Counted from the first letter of the stretch, positions 15,627 through 24,558 are shown. The stretch is DNA of 27,935 bases from Pseudocoprococcus catus (GCF_902381825.1 NZ_LR698973.1:352837-380771), one strand, 5' to 3'. The notes: generated from the sequence alone by a model not told the origin. Program-made: numbers and translations.

Positions 15627-17636
15627 ATGTCAGAAGTTAAACAGGAACAGGGCAATTTATCGATTAACAGTGAGAATTTGTTCCCAATTATTAAGAAATG
15701 GCTGTATTCAGACCATGATATATTTTTCAGAGAGTTAATCTCCAATGGCTGTGATGCAGTGACAAAGGTACAGAAGCTTGAAGTGATGGGTGAGTACCAG
15801 CTTCAGGAAGGTGAGAAGTTCCGTGTAGATGTCATTGTGAATCCGGAAGAGAAGACATTGAAGTTTATCGATAATGGTATCGGTATGACAGCAGATGAAG
15901 TGAAAGAGTATATTACACAGATTGCTTTCTCCGGTGCGACAGATTTCCTTGAGAAGTACAAGGACAAGACAAATGAAGATCAGATCATCGGTCATTTTGG
16001 TCTTGGTTTCTATTCTGCATTTATGGTTGCAGATAAGGTTACAATTGATACACTGTCCTATCAGGAAGGCGCAGAACCGGTATTCTGGGAATGTGACGGT
16101 GACAGTGAATACAGCATGAGCAAGGGCAGCAGAACAACAAGAGGTACAGAGATTACATTGTATCTGAATGAAGACAGCTATGAATTCTCCAATGAATATC
16201 GTGCCCGTGAGGTCATTACAAAGTACTGTTCTTTCATGCCTGTTGAGATCTACCTCAGCAAAGAAGGCGGCGAACAGGAATATCAGACCATCGAGAAGGA
16301 TGAACTTCGTGAGGATGATGTCATCGCAGAGACAATTGTCGAAGATGAGAAGACAGAAGAGAAAGAGAATGAGAATGGCGAGAAGGAGACGGTTGTAGTT
16401 TCACCTCGTACGGAAAGATATAAGATCAATAAGCGTCCTTCCCTGATGAATGATATCCATCCATTGTGGACAAAGCATCCGAATGACTGTACAGATGAAG
16501 AATACAAGGAATTTTACAGAAGTGTTTTCCATGATTACAAAGAGCCGTTATTCTGGATCCATCTGAATATGGACTATCCGTTTAATCTGAAGGGTATTCT
16601 CTATTTTCCTAAGATCAACATGGAATATGAATCCATCGAAGGTACCATCAAGTTGTACAACAACCAGGTATTTATTGCAGATAATATCAAGGAAGTTATC
16701 CCTGAATTTTTGATGCTCTTAAAGGGTGTCATCGATTGTCCGGATCTGCCGCTGAATGTTTCCAGATCTGCACTGCAGAATGATGGTTTTGTTAAGAAGA
16801 TTTCCGATTATATTACGAAGAAGGTTGCAGACAAGCTGTCAGGCATGTGCAAGACAGATAGAGAAAGCTATGAGAAATACTGGGATGACATCAATCCATT
16901 CATCAAGTTCGGCTGCATCAAGGATGACAAGTTCAATGAGAAGATGAAAGACTATATCATCTACAAAGACTTGGATGGCAAGTATATTTCATTAGATGAA
17001 TATCTTGAGGCTGCTAAGAATAAACATGAGAATCAGGTATTCTATGTCACAGATGAACTGCAGCAGTCCCAGTATATTAACATGTTCAAGGAACAGGGGC
17101 TGAATGCTGTTATTCTGAAGAATCCAATCGACCAGCCATTCATCAGCCGTCTTGAAGAGGCAATGAAGGATAAGAACGTGAAGTTCAGACGTATTGATAC
17201 GGATCTGGCAGATGTATTCAAAGAAGCAGCCAGTGAAGATGACAAGAAGGTTCTTGAAGAGGATCAGACAAAGCTGACAGATATCTTCAAGAAAGCGCTT
17301 GGTGTAGAAGCACTGGATGTGAAGGTTGAGAAGCTGAAGAATGCAGATACATCCGCCATGATTACATTATCCGAGGATATGCGTCGTATGCAGGATATGA
17401 TGAAGATGTACGGTATGAGCCAGGGACAGATGGGCACAGAAGGCCAGACCCTTGTACTGAATGCGAATAATGCACTGGTACAGTATGTACTGAACAATCC
17501 GGAAGGCGAGCATGTCAATATGTTCTGTCAGCAGATTTATGATCTGGCATTATTAAGCCACTGCCCATTAAGTGCAGAAGCCATGACGAAATTCGTTGCA
17601 AGAAGCAATGAGATTCTGAAACTCCTTGCAAAATAA
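15627..17636 (+). CDS. htpG: Molecular chaperone HtpG (Hsp90)
   Basis: This 669-residue cytosolic Hsp90 is an ATP-dependent chaperone. The N-terminal GHKL ATPase domain shows catalytic Glu36 and Asn40 (RELISN), DNGIGM (Asp82) and GHFGLGFYSAF (122-132). The middle domain carries the client- and ATP-contacting segment with NVSRSALQND, and a C-terminal dimerisation domain follows. A strongly acidic/basic insert (about residues 230-260, rich in Glu/Asp/Lys) sits between N and middle domains, longer than in E. coli HtpG (624 residues in total). The usual ISNASDA reads ISNGCDAVTK, a divergent subgroup. The ATG at 15627 follows AGGAGTG; the upstream frame from 15570 is non-coding leader. It is probably controlled by HrcA through the CIRCE element. 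Confidence 0.97.
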   Translation: MSEVKQEQGNLSINSENLFPIIKKWLYSDHDIFFRELISNGCDAVTKVQKLEVMGEYQLQEGEKFRVDVIVNPEEKTLKFIDNGIGMTADEVKEYITQIAFSGATDFLEKYKDKTNEDQIIGHFGLGFYSAFMVADKVTIDTLSYQEGAEPVFWECDGDSEYSMSKGSRTTRGTEITLYLNEDSYEFSNEYRAREVITKYCSFMPVEIYLSKEGGEQEYQTIEKDELREDDVIAETIVEDEKTEEKENENGEKETVVVSPRTERYKINKRPSLMNDIHPLWTKHPNDCTDEEYKEFYRSVFHDYKEPLFWIHLNMDYPFNLKGILYFPKINMEYESIEGTIKLYNNQVFIADNIKEVIPEFLMLLKGVIDCPDLPLNVSRSALQNDGFVKKISDYITKKVADKLSGMCKTDRESYEKYWDDINPFIKFGCIKDDKFNEKMKDYIIYKDLDGKYISLDEYLEAAKNKHENQVFYVTDELQQSQYINMFKEQGLNAVILKNPIDQPFISRLEEAMKDKNVKFRRIDTDLADVFKEAASEDDKKVLEEDQTKLTDIFKKALGVEALDVKVEKLKNADTSAMITLSEDMRRMQDMMKMYGMSQGQMGTEGQTLVLNANNALVQYVLNNPEGEHVNMFCQQIYDLALLSHCPLSAEAMTKFVARSNEILKLLAK

Positions 17637-17639
17637 AGT

Positions 17640-17760
17640 GAATGTATATTTTTTCAAATTGATTGAATTTTTATACGGTACAATAATAAATAACTAATTA
17701 GATAATGTGGTAAATGAGTACTAAATTAGCACGACACTATACTAAAGTATAGATATAAGA
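17640..17760. other. 3' region of htpG with palindromes, no gene
   Basis: This 120-base AT-rich stretch holds a perfect palindromic hairpin, CTATACT/AGTATAG (17737-17752), and a GAGTACTAA (17716-17724) followed by TTAGCAC (17726-17732), which look like CIRCE half-sites in everted order. I see no coding frame. It may be the long 3' end of the htpG transcript or hold a small RNA ending at 17800. Confidence 0.35.
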
Positions 17761-17762
17761 AG

Positions 17763-17800
17763 AAATCCGTTCCGGAAAAACAAACCGGAACGGATTTTTT
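17763..17800. terminator. Bidirectional intrinsic terminator between htpG and the AroM gene
   Basis: AAATCCGTTCCGG (17763-17775) and CCGGAACGGATTT (17785-17797) form a perfect 13-base stem with a 9-base loop, followed by a T-run. It lies between convergent genes and serves both. Confidence 0.95.
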
Positions 17801-17831
17801 GCAATGTCTTATAATATGTAACATTTATCTT

Positions 17832-18509
17832 TTATGAAAACATTTCACACAGAATGCGGACAACAAGGGTCCTTGGCAGGAGAACCGGAAGACCGGTAAC
17901 TTCCTGAATCTGATGTTTCATTTCCATGGTGAAGCCCATACAGTCAGTACAGATAAAGGCCAGATTTTTGCCTTTGAAGAAGGAGGCAGCCTCGACGACT
18001 TTATCAAAATCCAGATAAGGTGAAGCGGAAGTTACTTCTACAGGGATGCCGCTTTTGCCCCAGGTATGATAAGCCTGCTCCACCTGATCCGGTTCCGGAA
18101 CAAGGATGCCTATTTTTTGATTGCCCGCCAGTTTAGCAGCAATAGCATGGAAAAGCGGCTGAGGTTCAATGAAAAGCACCTTGTGCCTGAATTCCGGAAA
18201 AACGCCGGTACAGAACAGGATAATCGCTGATACGCCTTCTGCTTCTGCCTGATCAATCTTCTTCTGGACAAGGGGACGGATAAAACGTTCTGTAAATTTG
18301 GCCTGCCTGCCATCGCGCATGCGAGAGACGAGCACTTCATCATCTTCAGATGGCGCAAACTGGGACATGACTTCTTCATAGGTCATATCATCTAAAGCGC
18401 CATATTCTGTCAATGTCATATAATCCGGCAGCAGCGGCAGGATATCTCTGGTGATATCCGTGCGGGGTGCCTGTCCGATGGTAATTGCACCGATTTTGAT
18501 CTGTTTCAT
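17832..18509 (-). CDS. AroM-family protein (Asp/Glu racemase-like fold)
   Basis: This 225-residue cytoplasmic protein matches the AroM family: IGAITIGQAPRTDIT at the N-terminus, YGALDDMTYEE, LVSRMRDGRQ, ILFCTGVFPEF, and FICTDCMGFTMEM. The name comes from the E. coli aroM gene; its function is not established. Two well-separated cysteines, Cys100 (FCTG) and Cys187/Cys190 (CTDC), are positioned like the paired catalytic cysteines of cofactor-independent aspartate/glutamate/hydantoin racemases, to which I believe the fold is related. The start follows AAGGACT. It lies 13 bases after the DUF1177 gene in one transcript, divergent from a peptide import/hydrolysis operon. Handling of D-amino acids or epimers is an inference. 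Confidence 0.88.
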   Translation of the reverse strand: MKQIKIGAITIGQAPRTDITRDILPLLPDYMTLTEYGALDDMTYEEVMSQFAPSEDDEVLVSRMRDGRQAKFTERFIRPLVQKKIDQAEAEGVSAIILFCTGVFPEFRHKVLFIEPQPLFHAIAAKLAGNQKIGILVPEPDQVEQAYHTWGKSGIPVEVTSASPYLDFDKVVEAASFFKGKNLAFICTDCMGFTMEMKHQIQEVTGLPVLLPRTLVVRILCEMFS

Positions 18510-18522
18510 GTAATCAGTCCTT

Positions 18523-19461
18523 TTATTTATCCTTGCCGAAAGTCTGGAATACGTTCATTGGTCCGTATAATTCAATCAGATGATCGTATTCTTTCTGATC
18601 ATAGAAAGAAATGATGCCGTCGCCATAACCTTTGGCAACTTCGACAGCAAATCTTGCAGCGGATTCAACATCTTCAAAATGGCATGCACCTGTAGCGCAG
18701 CCGGCGACTGGCTGTTCTGTTGTAATGGCAACACCTACAACAGGGGCATTTGTTGAAGTCGCAGGCTGAAGAATACTGTTCAGATGGTGCAGATCATTGC
18801 CGTAAGGGGTGATATCCTGCTGTGCAACAGGGAAAATAGCAGGCAGCTTGCCTGTGACACGTGTCATAACGTCCATCAGGTCATTGCTGACTTCAAGAAT
18901 ATAGCCTTCTTTGATGGTCGGAGAAAGTGCGAAACCGTTTAAATTGATGACACGGTTTCCTTTTGTTGTATCAATAGAAAGAATGGCATCCATTTCAGGA
19001 AGAACTTCTTTCTCATTGTTCGTTGTCATGTCGATTGGTGAACCCATGAATGGTACAGGAAAATGCTCCTGAGTTGGGGCATCCGGGCAGATATGGGTTG
19101 CGATGATGACATCACCTTTCATAATGTCACCTTTTGTGTTCATTTCTGTCAGTTTAAGACCAGCGGCCAGTGCAGCTAATGCACCATCGCCATCAGAAAC
19201 GAAACCTGTCACTTCGGGTCTTGCACCAAGTCCGCCAAGACGTCCAATGATTCCGAGTGTCGGAGCAGAGCCACCGACAGATTTTCCTTCGCTGCCTTTA
19301 ATGAGAATTGTTACACAATCTGTGTCGCCTTCATCACCTTTGACATTTTCTACAGTAACTTCTACGTTACCTCTTTCCTTAAAAAGATCTGTGACTGTTG
19401 TGCCGTTGGCAGCAGGAGTGTCAAGCAGATCAAACAGTTCGATAACCTGTCTTAATAACAT
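18523..19461 (-). CDS. DUF1177-family protein
   Basis: This 312-residue soluble protein matches the DUF1177 family pattern: LRQVIELFDLLD start, GGLGARPEVTGFVSDGDGALAA, IATHICPDAPTQEHFPVPFMGSPIDM, LSIDTTKGN and GCATGACHFED. Function is unknown. Polar residues such as Asp90, Asp92, His123 and Asp164 lie in conserved-looking turns and could be metal ligands, but this is a guess. The ATG at 19461 has AAGGAGG nine bases upstream; the frame extends 13 codons further into the promoter region and is rejected there. It leads a two-gene transcript with the AroM-family gene. In my recollection DUF1177, AroM and peptide transport/peptidase genes often occur together, which fits this locus. Confidence 0.88.
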   Translation of the reverse strand: MLLRQVIELFDLLDTPAANGTTVTDLFKERGNVEVTVENVKGDEGDTDCVTILIKGSEGKSVGGSAPTLGIIGRLGGLGARPEVTGFVSDGDGALAALAAGLKLTEMNTKGDIMKGDVIIATHICPDAPTQEHFPVPFMGSPIDMTTNNEKEVLPEMDAILSIDTTKGNRVINLNGFALSPTIKEGYILEVSNDLMDVMTRVTGKLPAIFPVAQQDITPYGNDLHHLNSILQPATSTNAPVVGVAITTEQPVAGCATGACHFEDVESAARFAVEVAKGYGDGIISFYDQKEYDHLIELYGPMNVFQTFGKDK

Positions 19462-19519
19462 GGTTAATTGCCTCCTTAGATATAAAATGATATATGGCAT
19501 ATTTGCACATTACATCCAG

Positions 19520-19546
19520 TTTATAGCAAAATGTGATATGGGTCAA
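19520..19546 (-). promoter_or_regulatory. Candidate promoter of the DUF1177-AroM transcript
   Basis: On the minus strand TTGACC (19541-19546) is followed by TGCTATAAA, an extended -10 box (TATAAA at 19520-19525). The spacer is only 15 bases, so confidence is moderate. Confidence 0.45.
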
Positions 19547-19627
19547 TAGCATTTAAAAGGAAATCTGCTTTTTTAACGGTTTAAAGTGTCGATTTAATAA
19601 ATTTTTTGAATTAATATGCAAAAGGAC

Positions 19628-19656
19628 TTGCAGAATTGAAAATACAATAGTATAAT
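19628..19656 (+). promoter_or_regulatory. Sigma-A promoter of the M20/second ABC operon
   Basis: TTGCAG (19628-19633), a 17-base spacer and a perfect TATAAT (19651-19656), with an AT-rich upstream stretch that could act as an UP element. The transcript should start near 19663. Confidence 0.8.
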
Positions 19657-19674
19657 ACGTCTTGTGCAGACAAA

Positions 19675-19710
19675 TGTCCATTGTGGATATATCATTATGG
19701 ATATATGATG
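19675..19710. promoter_or_regulatory. Repeats in the leader of the M20 operon, possible operator
   Basis: TGGATATAT occurs twice (19684-19692 and 19698-19706), 14 bases apart, and a short TCCA-TTG-TGGA dyad overlaps the first copy (19677-19687). The position just downstream of the start of transcription suits an operator, but no regulator gene is adjacent. Confidence 0.35.
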
Positions 19711-19726
19711 TAAGGAGTTGAAAGCT

Positions 19727-20902
19727 ATGCAGAGTTCAATCGTAAGTGAAGCGAAAGCGATTGAGAACGAGCTGATCGCACATCGCAGACATCTCCATCA
19801 GAATCCGGAGCTTGGATTTGATCTTCCGGAGACAACAGCGTATGTGATGCAGCAGTTAAGAGAATATGGATATGCACCAAAGGCGGTCGGAAAAGCAGGT
19901 ATCAGTGCAGTGATCGGCCCTGATGGCGGGAAGACTTTTTTGATTCGCGGCGATATGGATGCACTTCCGATGAAGGAAGAGACAGGATTGCCGTTTTCTT
20001 CTATCAATGGGAAAATGCATGCCTGCGGACATGATTTTCATACATCGGCCCTTCTTGGAGCAGCAAAGCTTCTGAAAGCCCATGAGAGTGAGTTGAAGGG
20101 GCAGGTCAAATTGATGTTTCAGCCGGCAGAGGAGATTATGGATGGAGCCAACGACATGATTGCCGCCGGTATTCTGGAGAATCCTCATGTTGATGCGGCT
20201 ATGGCGATGCATGTACTGCATGACAACCTTGGCAAAGCAGGTTATACGAGAGGAACAGGCTGTGGTTCCAGTGATGTCTTTACGATTAAAGTCAAGGGCG
20301 TCGGCGGACACGGTGCAGCACCCCACCTAAATGTAGATCCAATTAATGTAGCCTGTCATATACAGTTGGCTCTTCAGACAATTAACAGCAGAGAAATCAA
20401 TCCAAATGAACTGATTGTCCTGACAATCTGTTCCATCCATGGAGGAACGGCAGCTAATATTATGCCGGACGAGGCAGTGATGCAGGGAACAATCCGTACA
20501 ATGAACATGGATGTCAAGGCCTTTGCCAGACAGAGACTGATTGATATCTGCGAAGGTGTATGTAAGACATTCCGTGCGGAATGTGAAATTGATTTCATTG
20601 GAGATGGTATTCCACCAATGTATAATGATGATCAGCTTTTAACGGATACCATCCGTTATATTGATGATCTGCTCGGTGAAAGTACGGCACAGCCGATCGA
20701 GCGAATGACGGGGTCCGAAGATTTTTCGGCACTTTCCGTTAAGGTTCCATCTGTCCTGTACTGGTTTGGTACGGGAAGCACGGAAGAAGGCTATAATTAT
20801 GGTGTTCACGATTGCAGGGTTACTTTTAATGAAGAAGCAATCCACAGAATGGCTGCTGTGTATACAGAATGTGCCATGAGATGGCTGGAGGAACACCAGT
20901 AG
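19727..20902 (+). CDS. M20-family metal-dependent amidohydrolase/peptidase (M20D type)
   Basis: This 391-residue cytoplasmic di-zinc hydrolase probably cleaves an N-acyl amino acid or small peptide. Motifs typical of M20D are RRHLHQNPELGF (20-31), RGDMDALP (74-81), MHACGHDFHTSALLGAA (Cys100, His102), FQPAEE (Glu135/Glu136), His162 in MAMHVL, and GGHGAAPH in the dimerisation domain. TGSEDFS lies near the C-terminus. The ATG at 19727 has AAGGAG about ten bases upstream; the TTG at 19718 is rejected. It opens the second operon, 29 bases before the binding-protein gene, suggesting that it processes what the transporter imports. Relatives include hippurate hydrolases and N-acetyl-diaminopimelate deacetylases, so the substrate remains open. 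Confidence 0.92.
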   Translation: MQSSIVSEAKAIENELIAHRRHLHQNPELGFDLPETTAYVMQQLREYGYAPKAVGKAGISAVIGPDGGKTFLIRGDMDALPMKEETGLPFSSINGKMHACGHDFHTSALLGAAKLLKAHESELKGQVKLMFQPAEEIMDGANDMIAAGILENPHVDAAMAMHVLHDNLGKAGYTRGTGCGSSDVFTIKVKGVGGHGAAPHLNVDPINVACHIQLALQTINSREINPNELIVLTICSIHGGTAANIMPDEAVMQGTIRTMNMDVKAFARQRLIDICEGVCKTFRAECEIDFIGDGIPPMYNDDQLLTDTIRYIDDLLGESTAQPIERMTGSEDFSALSVKVPSVLYWFGTGSTEEGYNYGVHDCRVTFNEEAIHRMAAVYTECAMRWLEEHQ

Positions 20903-20931
20903 TTATAATTTTTTCACGAGGAGGAAAAGAG

Positions 20932-22569
20932 ATGAAAAAAAGAATTTTAGCACTTGCACTTGTTGCATCCATGTGCGTTTCTCTTGCAGCCTGCGGTAAT
21001 TCTGGTTCTAAAGAAACAGAAGGTACAGCAGCAAACAGTTCTTCAGCTGCAGCAGAGACAACAGCATCCGGCGAGACAGAAGCAGAAGGAGATCCAGTCA
21101 AAGGTGGTACACTGACAATTTCCTTATCCGCTTCACCAAGTAAACTGGATCCAATCCACTACAGCGGTGTTTATGAAAGCGAGATTATCAAAAATGTCTG
21201 TGATACGCTGATGGAGTACAACAAGGATTTGTCTGAATATGTACCTTCTCTGGCCACAGACTGGACAGTTTCTGATGATGGTATGACATATGTATTCAAT
21301 ATCCGTCAGGGTGTTAAGTTCCAGAAAGGAAAGTATCAGGATGGCCGTGAGATGACAGCGGAAGATGTTGCTTACTCACTGAACCGTTCAGGTGAACTTT
21401 CAGACAGCAACCGTCTGTCCATGCTTGACAAAGCAGAAGCAACAGGCGATTATGAAGTGACATGTACACTGAAAACAGCGAACTCTTCTTTCCTGACAGC
21501 ATTAACAGATGCGGGCAACGCAATCGTTCCTAAGGAAGAAGTTGAAGGCTGGGGCGATGACTTTGGCAGCCATTTAGTTGGTACAGGTCCTTTCTCTCTG
21601 GAATCTTTTCAGCTTGACCAGCAGGCAGTTCTGAAGAAGAACGTTGATTACTGGTTGGCAGAGCCAAATCTTGATGAAGTTATTTTCAAGGTTATCACAG
21701 ACTCTACACAGGCAGCCAATGCACTTCAGACAGGTGAGCTTGATGTCGCCATGGATCTGAAGGGTGAATCTGTTCAGAAAGTTAAGGATAATGCAGATCT
21801 GACTCTGCTTGAGACACCGGGACTTCATGTTGCATACATTTACTTCAACATGGAACAGGGACCTACAGCTGATATCAAAGTCAGAAAAGCGCTGATTGAA
21901 GCAGTCAATGTAGAGGAAATGGTTGCTTCCCTGTATAAATACGGCGAAGCACAGAAAGCAAGCCTTCCACTGCCTCCGGGCTCATGGGGTTACGATGCTT
22001 CTCTTGAAAGCAAAGTTCCAGGTTATGATCCAGAAGATGCCAAAGCCCTTCTTGCAGAAGCTGGTTACGGTGACGGCCTGACACTTGATCTTTACATCAG
22101 TGATACAGAAGCAAGACAGAACATGGCTGTCCTTCTTCAGGCTTACTGGGCACAGGTTGGCGTTACTTTAAACATTCATGCATCTGAATGGGGCACATTC
22201 TCAGAAGTTGCAATGTCAAATAATGCAGATGTCTATGGTATGTCCTGGACATGGTATCCGGATCCATACTTCTTCCTGAACAAACTCTTCTCAACAGATG
22301 AGTTTGGCGGTATCGGTAATGGTCAGCATTACTCCAACCCACAGGTTGATGAATTACTTCAGAAAGCGCTGGAAGCAACAGATCAGGCTGATCGTGCAGA
22401 TTACTATAAACAGGCGCTTGCTCTGATCGTAGATGATCTTCCAGGTCTCTTCTATGCAAATGAAAACGTTATCTACGGTGTTAACGGCCGTGTTCATGAT
22501 TTTATTCAGAGAGCAGATAGTACAGTCAAATTTGTTACAACAGAAAACAATGTATGGGTAACAGACTAA
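20932..22569 (+). CDS. ABC transporter solute-binding lipoprotein, SBP_bac_5 (second system)
   Basis: This is a 545-residue extracellular lipoprotein with signal peptide MKKRILALALVASMCVSLAAC and lipobox LAAC (Cys21), followed by a Ser/Glu/Ala/Thr-rich linker to about residue 55. The mature part shows SBP_bac_5 landmarks: GGTLTISLSASPSKLDPI, PSLATDWTVSDDGMTYVFNIRQGVKF, the DVAYSLNR segment, GTGPFSL and KVRKALIEAVN. GAGGAGGAAAAG precedes the ATG at 20932; the longer frame from 20869 overlaps the M20 gene. It is a distant paralogue of the binding protein at 4195. Flanking M20 hydrolases suggest peptide or acyl-amino-acid ligands. Confidence 0.93.
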   Translation: MKKRILALALVASMCVSLAACGNSGSKETEGTAANSSSAAAETTASGETEAEGDPVKGGTLTISLSASPSKLDPIHYSGVYESEIIKNVCDTLMEYNKDLSEYVPSLATDWTVSDDGMTYVFNIRQGVKFQKGKYQDGREMTAEDVAYSLNRSGELSDSNRLSMLDKAEATGDYEVTCTLKTANSSFLTALTDAGNAIVPKEEVEGWGDDFGSHLVGTGPFSLESFQLDQQAVLKKNVDYWLAEPNLDEVIFKVITDSTQAANALQTGELDVAMDLKGESVQKVKDNADLTLLETPGLHVAYIYFNMEQGPTADIKVRKALIEAVNVEEMVASLYKYGEAQKASLPLPPGSWGYDASLESKVPGYDPEDAKALLAEAGYGDGLTLDLYISDTEARQNMAVLLQAYWAQVGVTLNIHASEWGTFSEVAMSNNADVYGMSWTWYPDPYFFLNKLFSTDEFGGIGNGQHYSNPQVDELLQKALEATDQADRADYYKQALALIVDDLPGLFYANENVIYGVNGRVHDFIQRADSTVKFVTTENNVWVTD

Positions 22570-22590
22570 TATTAATGAGTGTTTGAAAGC

Positions 22591-22645
22591 GGGGCGCGGC
22601 GAGTTCGCGCCTCTCTTTTTAAGAAGTCCGCAGTGGATTGCGGAC
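22591..22645 (+). terminator. Attenuator-like hairpin plus second stem-loop after the binding-protein gene
   Basis: GGGGCGCG (22591-22598) pairs with CGCGCCTC (22606-22613), with one G-T pair, and is followed by TCTTTTT, a plausible partial terminator. A second stem, GTCCGCA/TGCGGAC (22626-22645), follows. The arrangement parallels the tandem hairpins at 5892-5959 and probably lowers permease expression relative to the binding protein. Confidence 0.65.
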
Positions 22646-22676
22646 AGCTGAAATGAAATGGTGGTGTATTAAGTAA

Positions 22677-23636
22677 GTGTTAAAAACAATTCTCAAACGT
22701 ATTTTACAAAGTATTCCAACACTCCTCATTGTTATTACGATTACTTTCGTTTTGACACGAATGATTCCGGGTAATCCGGCACGTACAATCCTCGGTCCGC
22801 AGGCTTCTGCCCAGGATATTGCCGAGATGGAGATTAAGCTTGGATTAAACAAGAGCAAGCTTGAACAGTATGCAGATTATATGATTGGTATTCTGCATGG
22901 AGATTTTGGTACATCTTATGTCTATAATCGTCCGGTTACAAGCCTGATTGCAGAAAGAATTCCAAATACGCTGGTCATTACTCTGACCAGTTTGGTCATT
23001 GCTATTTTTATTGGTGTTGGCATTGGTGTTTTATCCGCGATAAAACAGTATTCGATTTTAGATTATATTTTTATGATTCTTGCACTGGTTGGTGTGTCCA
23101 TGCCGATTTTCTGGCTGGGCCTGATGCTTGTCAACCTGTTTTCAGTACAGCTTGGATGGCTGCCTGCCCTGGGCATGGGCTCTATGAGCAAAGGTATCGG
23201 AGATGTGATCTCCCATATGGTACTGCCATGTTTCTGTCTGGCAACAATCCCTACCGCAACATTCGCCAGAATAACCCGCTCCAGTATGCTGGAGGTTATA
23301 CATAGTGATTCCATCAAAGCACTTCGTGCCCGTGGTATCAAAGAGAGCAGCATTATCTGGAAGCATGCATTAAAAAATGCATTGCCTCCAATTGTAACAG
23401 TTCTTGGTCTTCAGCTGGCCAGTGCCTTCACAGGTGCCATTTTGACAGAGAGTATCTTCTCATGGCCTGGTATGGGTACTATGATCGTATCTGCCATCGA
23501 TAACCGGGATTATATGCTGATTCAGGGAACGGTCCTTTTCATTGCCGTTGTCTTTGTCGTTGTCAATTTACTGGTGGACGTGGTCTATATGATTATCAAT
23601 CCACGTGTCAGCTACGATTCGAAGGGAGGTAATTAA
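22677..23636 (+). CDS. ABC transporter permease, DppB/OppB family (second system)
   Basis: This 319-residue membrane protein is a channel subunit with the DppB N-terminal helix ending in RMIPGNPARTILGPQAS, then GDFGTSYVYNRPV, five more helices, a cytoplasmic coupling loop (IKALRARGIKESSIIWKHAL) and the end MIINPRVSYDSKGGN. The start is a GTG at 22677 with only a weak GGTGG upstream. No ATG fits the conserved N-terminus, so weak initiation may add to the hairpins in reducing its level. The stop codon directly abuts the ATG of the next permease, so translational coupling is likely. Confidence 0.92.
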   Translation: MLKTILKRILQSIPTLLIVITITFVLTRMIPGNPARTILGPQASAQDIAEMEIKLGLNKSKLEQYADYMIGILHGDFGTSYVYNRPVTSLIAERIPNTLVITLTSLVIAIFIGVGIGVLSAIKQYSILDYIFMILALVGVSMPIFWLGLMLVNLFSVQLGWLPALGMGSMSKGIGDVISHMVLPCFCLATIPTATFARITRSSMLEVIHSDSIKALRARGIKESSIIWKHALKNALPPIVTVLGLQLASAFTGAILTESIFSWPGMGTMIVSAIDNRDYMLIQGTVLFIAVVFVVVNLLVDVVYMIINPRVSYDSKGGN

Positions 23637-24551
23637 ATGGCAGATATAACAAAAACGACTTCTGCAGATGCACTCGGCCTGGACGCTCAGGCAGAAATGC
23701 TCAAAACAGAACGTCGTGCCAATAATGTATGGAACAAGTTAAAACGAAACAAAACAGCCATGATCGGTCTTGTGATTGTTGTTGTCATGGTTTTCATCGC
23801 CGTTTTTGCACCTGTCCTTGCACCTTATGATCCAAATGAGATCCATCCGCTGGATGCGTTTCTGAAACCTTTTTCAGAAGGTCATATTTTTGGAACAGAT
23901 CAGTTTGGACGTGATCTGCTGTCTCGTGTCATTTATGGTGCCAGAGTTTCTCTGATTGTTGCAGCAGGTGGTACATTAGTCGGTGGTGTGATCGGTGTTT
24001 TACTTGGTCTGATCGCAGGTTTCATGGGCGGTATTGTAGACTCTGTGATCATGCGAATCATGGATGGTTTTCTCTCCTTCCCATTTGTACTGTTATCCAT
24101 TATTCTGATGACAGTGCTCGGACAGGGACTGATCAATGTTATCATCGCCATCGGTATCGGCAATATTCCAAGCTTTGCCCGTGTGGTTCGTGGTGAAGTC
24201 CATATTGTTAAAAATGAAGAATACTGCAATGCCTGTCGTGTGATCGGCGTTTCCAACACAAGACTGCTGTTTACACATATTCTTCCGAATGCTATTTCTC
24301 CGATTATTGTATATGCAACATTGAATGTAGCCAGTGCCATTATTTCTGAGGCAGCCTTAAGTTTCCTCGGCCTTGGTATTGCTGCACCGACAGCTTCATG
24401 GGGAAGTATTCTTCGTGAAGGCAAAAGCAGTTTGACAACCGCACCGTTTGTGGCAACAATCTCCGGTGCATTTATCTTGATCACTGTACTTGGCTTTAAC
24501 CTTTTCGGTGATGGTATCCGCGACGTGCTGGATCCTAAGATGAAACAGTAA
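23637..24551 (+). CDS. ABC transporter permease, DppC/OppC family (second system)
   Basis: This 304-residue second channel subunit has an N-terminal cytoplasmic tail of about 40 residues followed by WNKLKRNKTAMIGLVIVVVMV (OppC_N segment), a GTDQFGRDLLSRVIYGAR signature near residues 86-103, five further helices, a coupling loop with CRVIGVSNTRLLFTHILPN, and the diagnostic C-terminus LFGDGIRDVLDPKMKQ. GGGAGG is six bases before its ATG, inside the upstream gene. The next 200 bases hold a structured repeat element that separates it from the rest of the operon. Confidence 0.93.
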   Translation: MADITKTTSADALGLDAQAEMLKTERRANNVWNKLKRNKTAMIGLVIVVVMVFIAVFAPVLAPYDPNEIHPLDAFLKPFSEGHIFGTDQFGRDLLSRVIYGARVSLIVAAGGTLVGGVIGVLLGLIAGFMGGIVDSVIMRIMDGFLSFPFVLLSIILMTVLGQGLINVIIAIGIGNIPSFARVVRGEVHIVKNEEYCNACRVIGVSNTRLLFTHILPNAISPIIVYATLNVASAIISEAALSFLGLGIAAPTASWGSILREGKSSLTTAPFVATISGAFILITVLGFNLFGDGIRDVLDPKMKQ

Positions 24552-24558
24552 TTGTGCT

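Noticed and set aside
23933..24484. Minus-strand open frame of 183 codons
   Set aside because: It lies entirely antisense to the DppC permease, with the Pro/Arg/Ile composition expected from a reverse frame and no recognisable domain.
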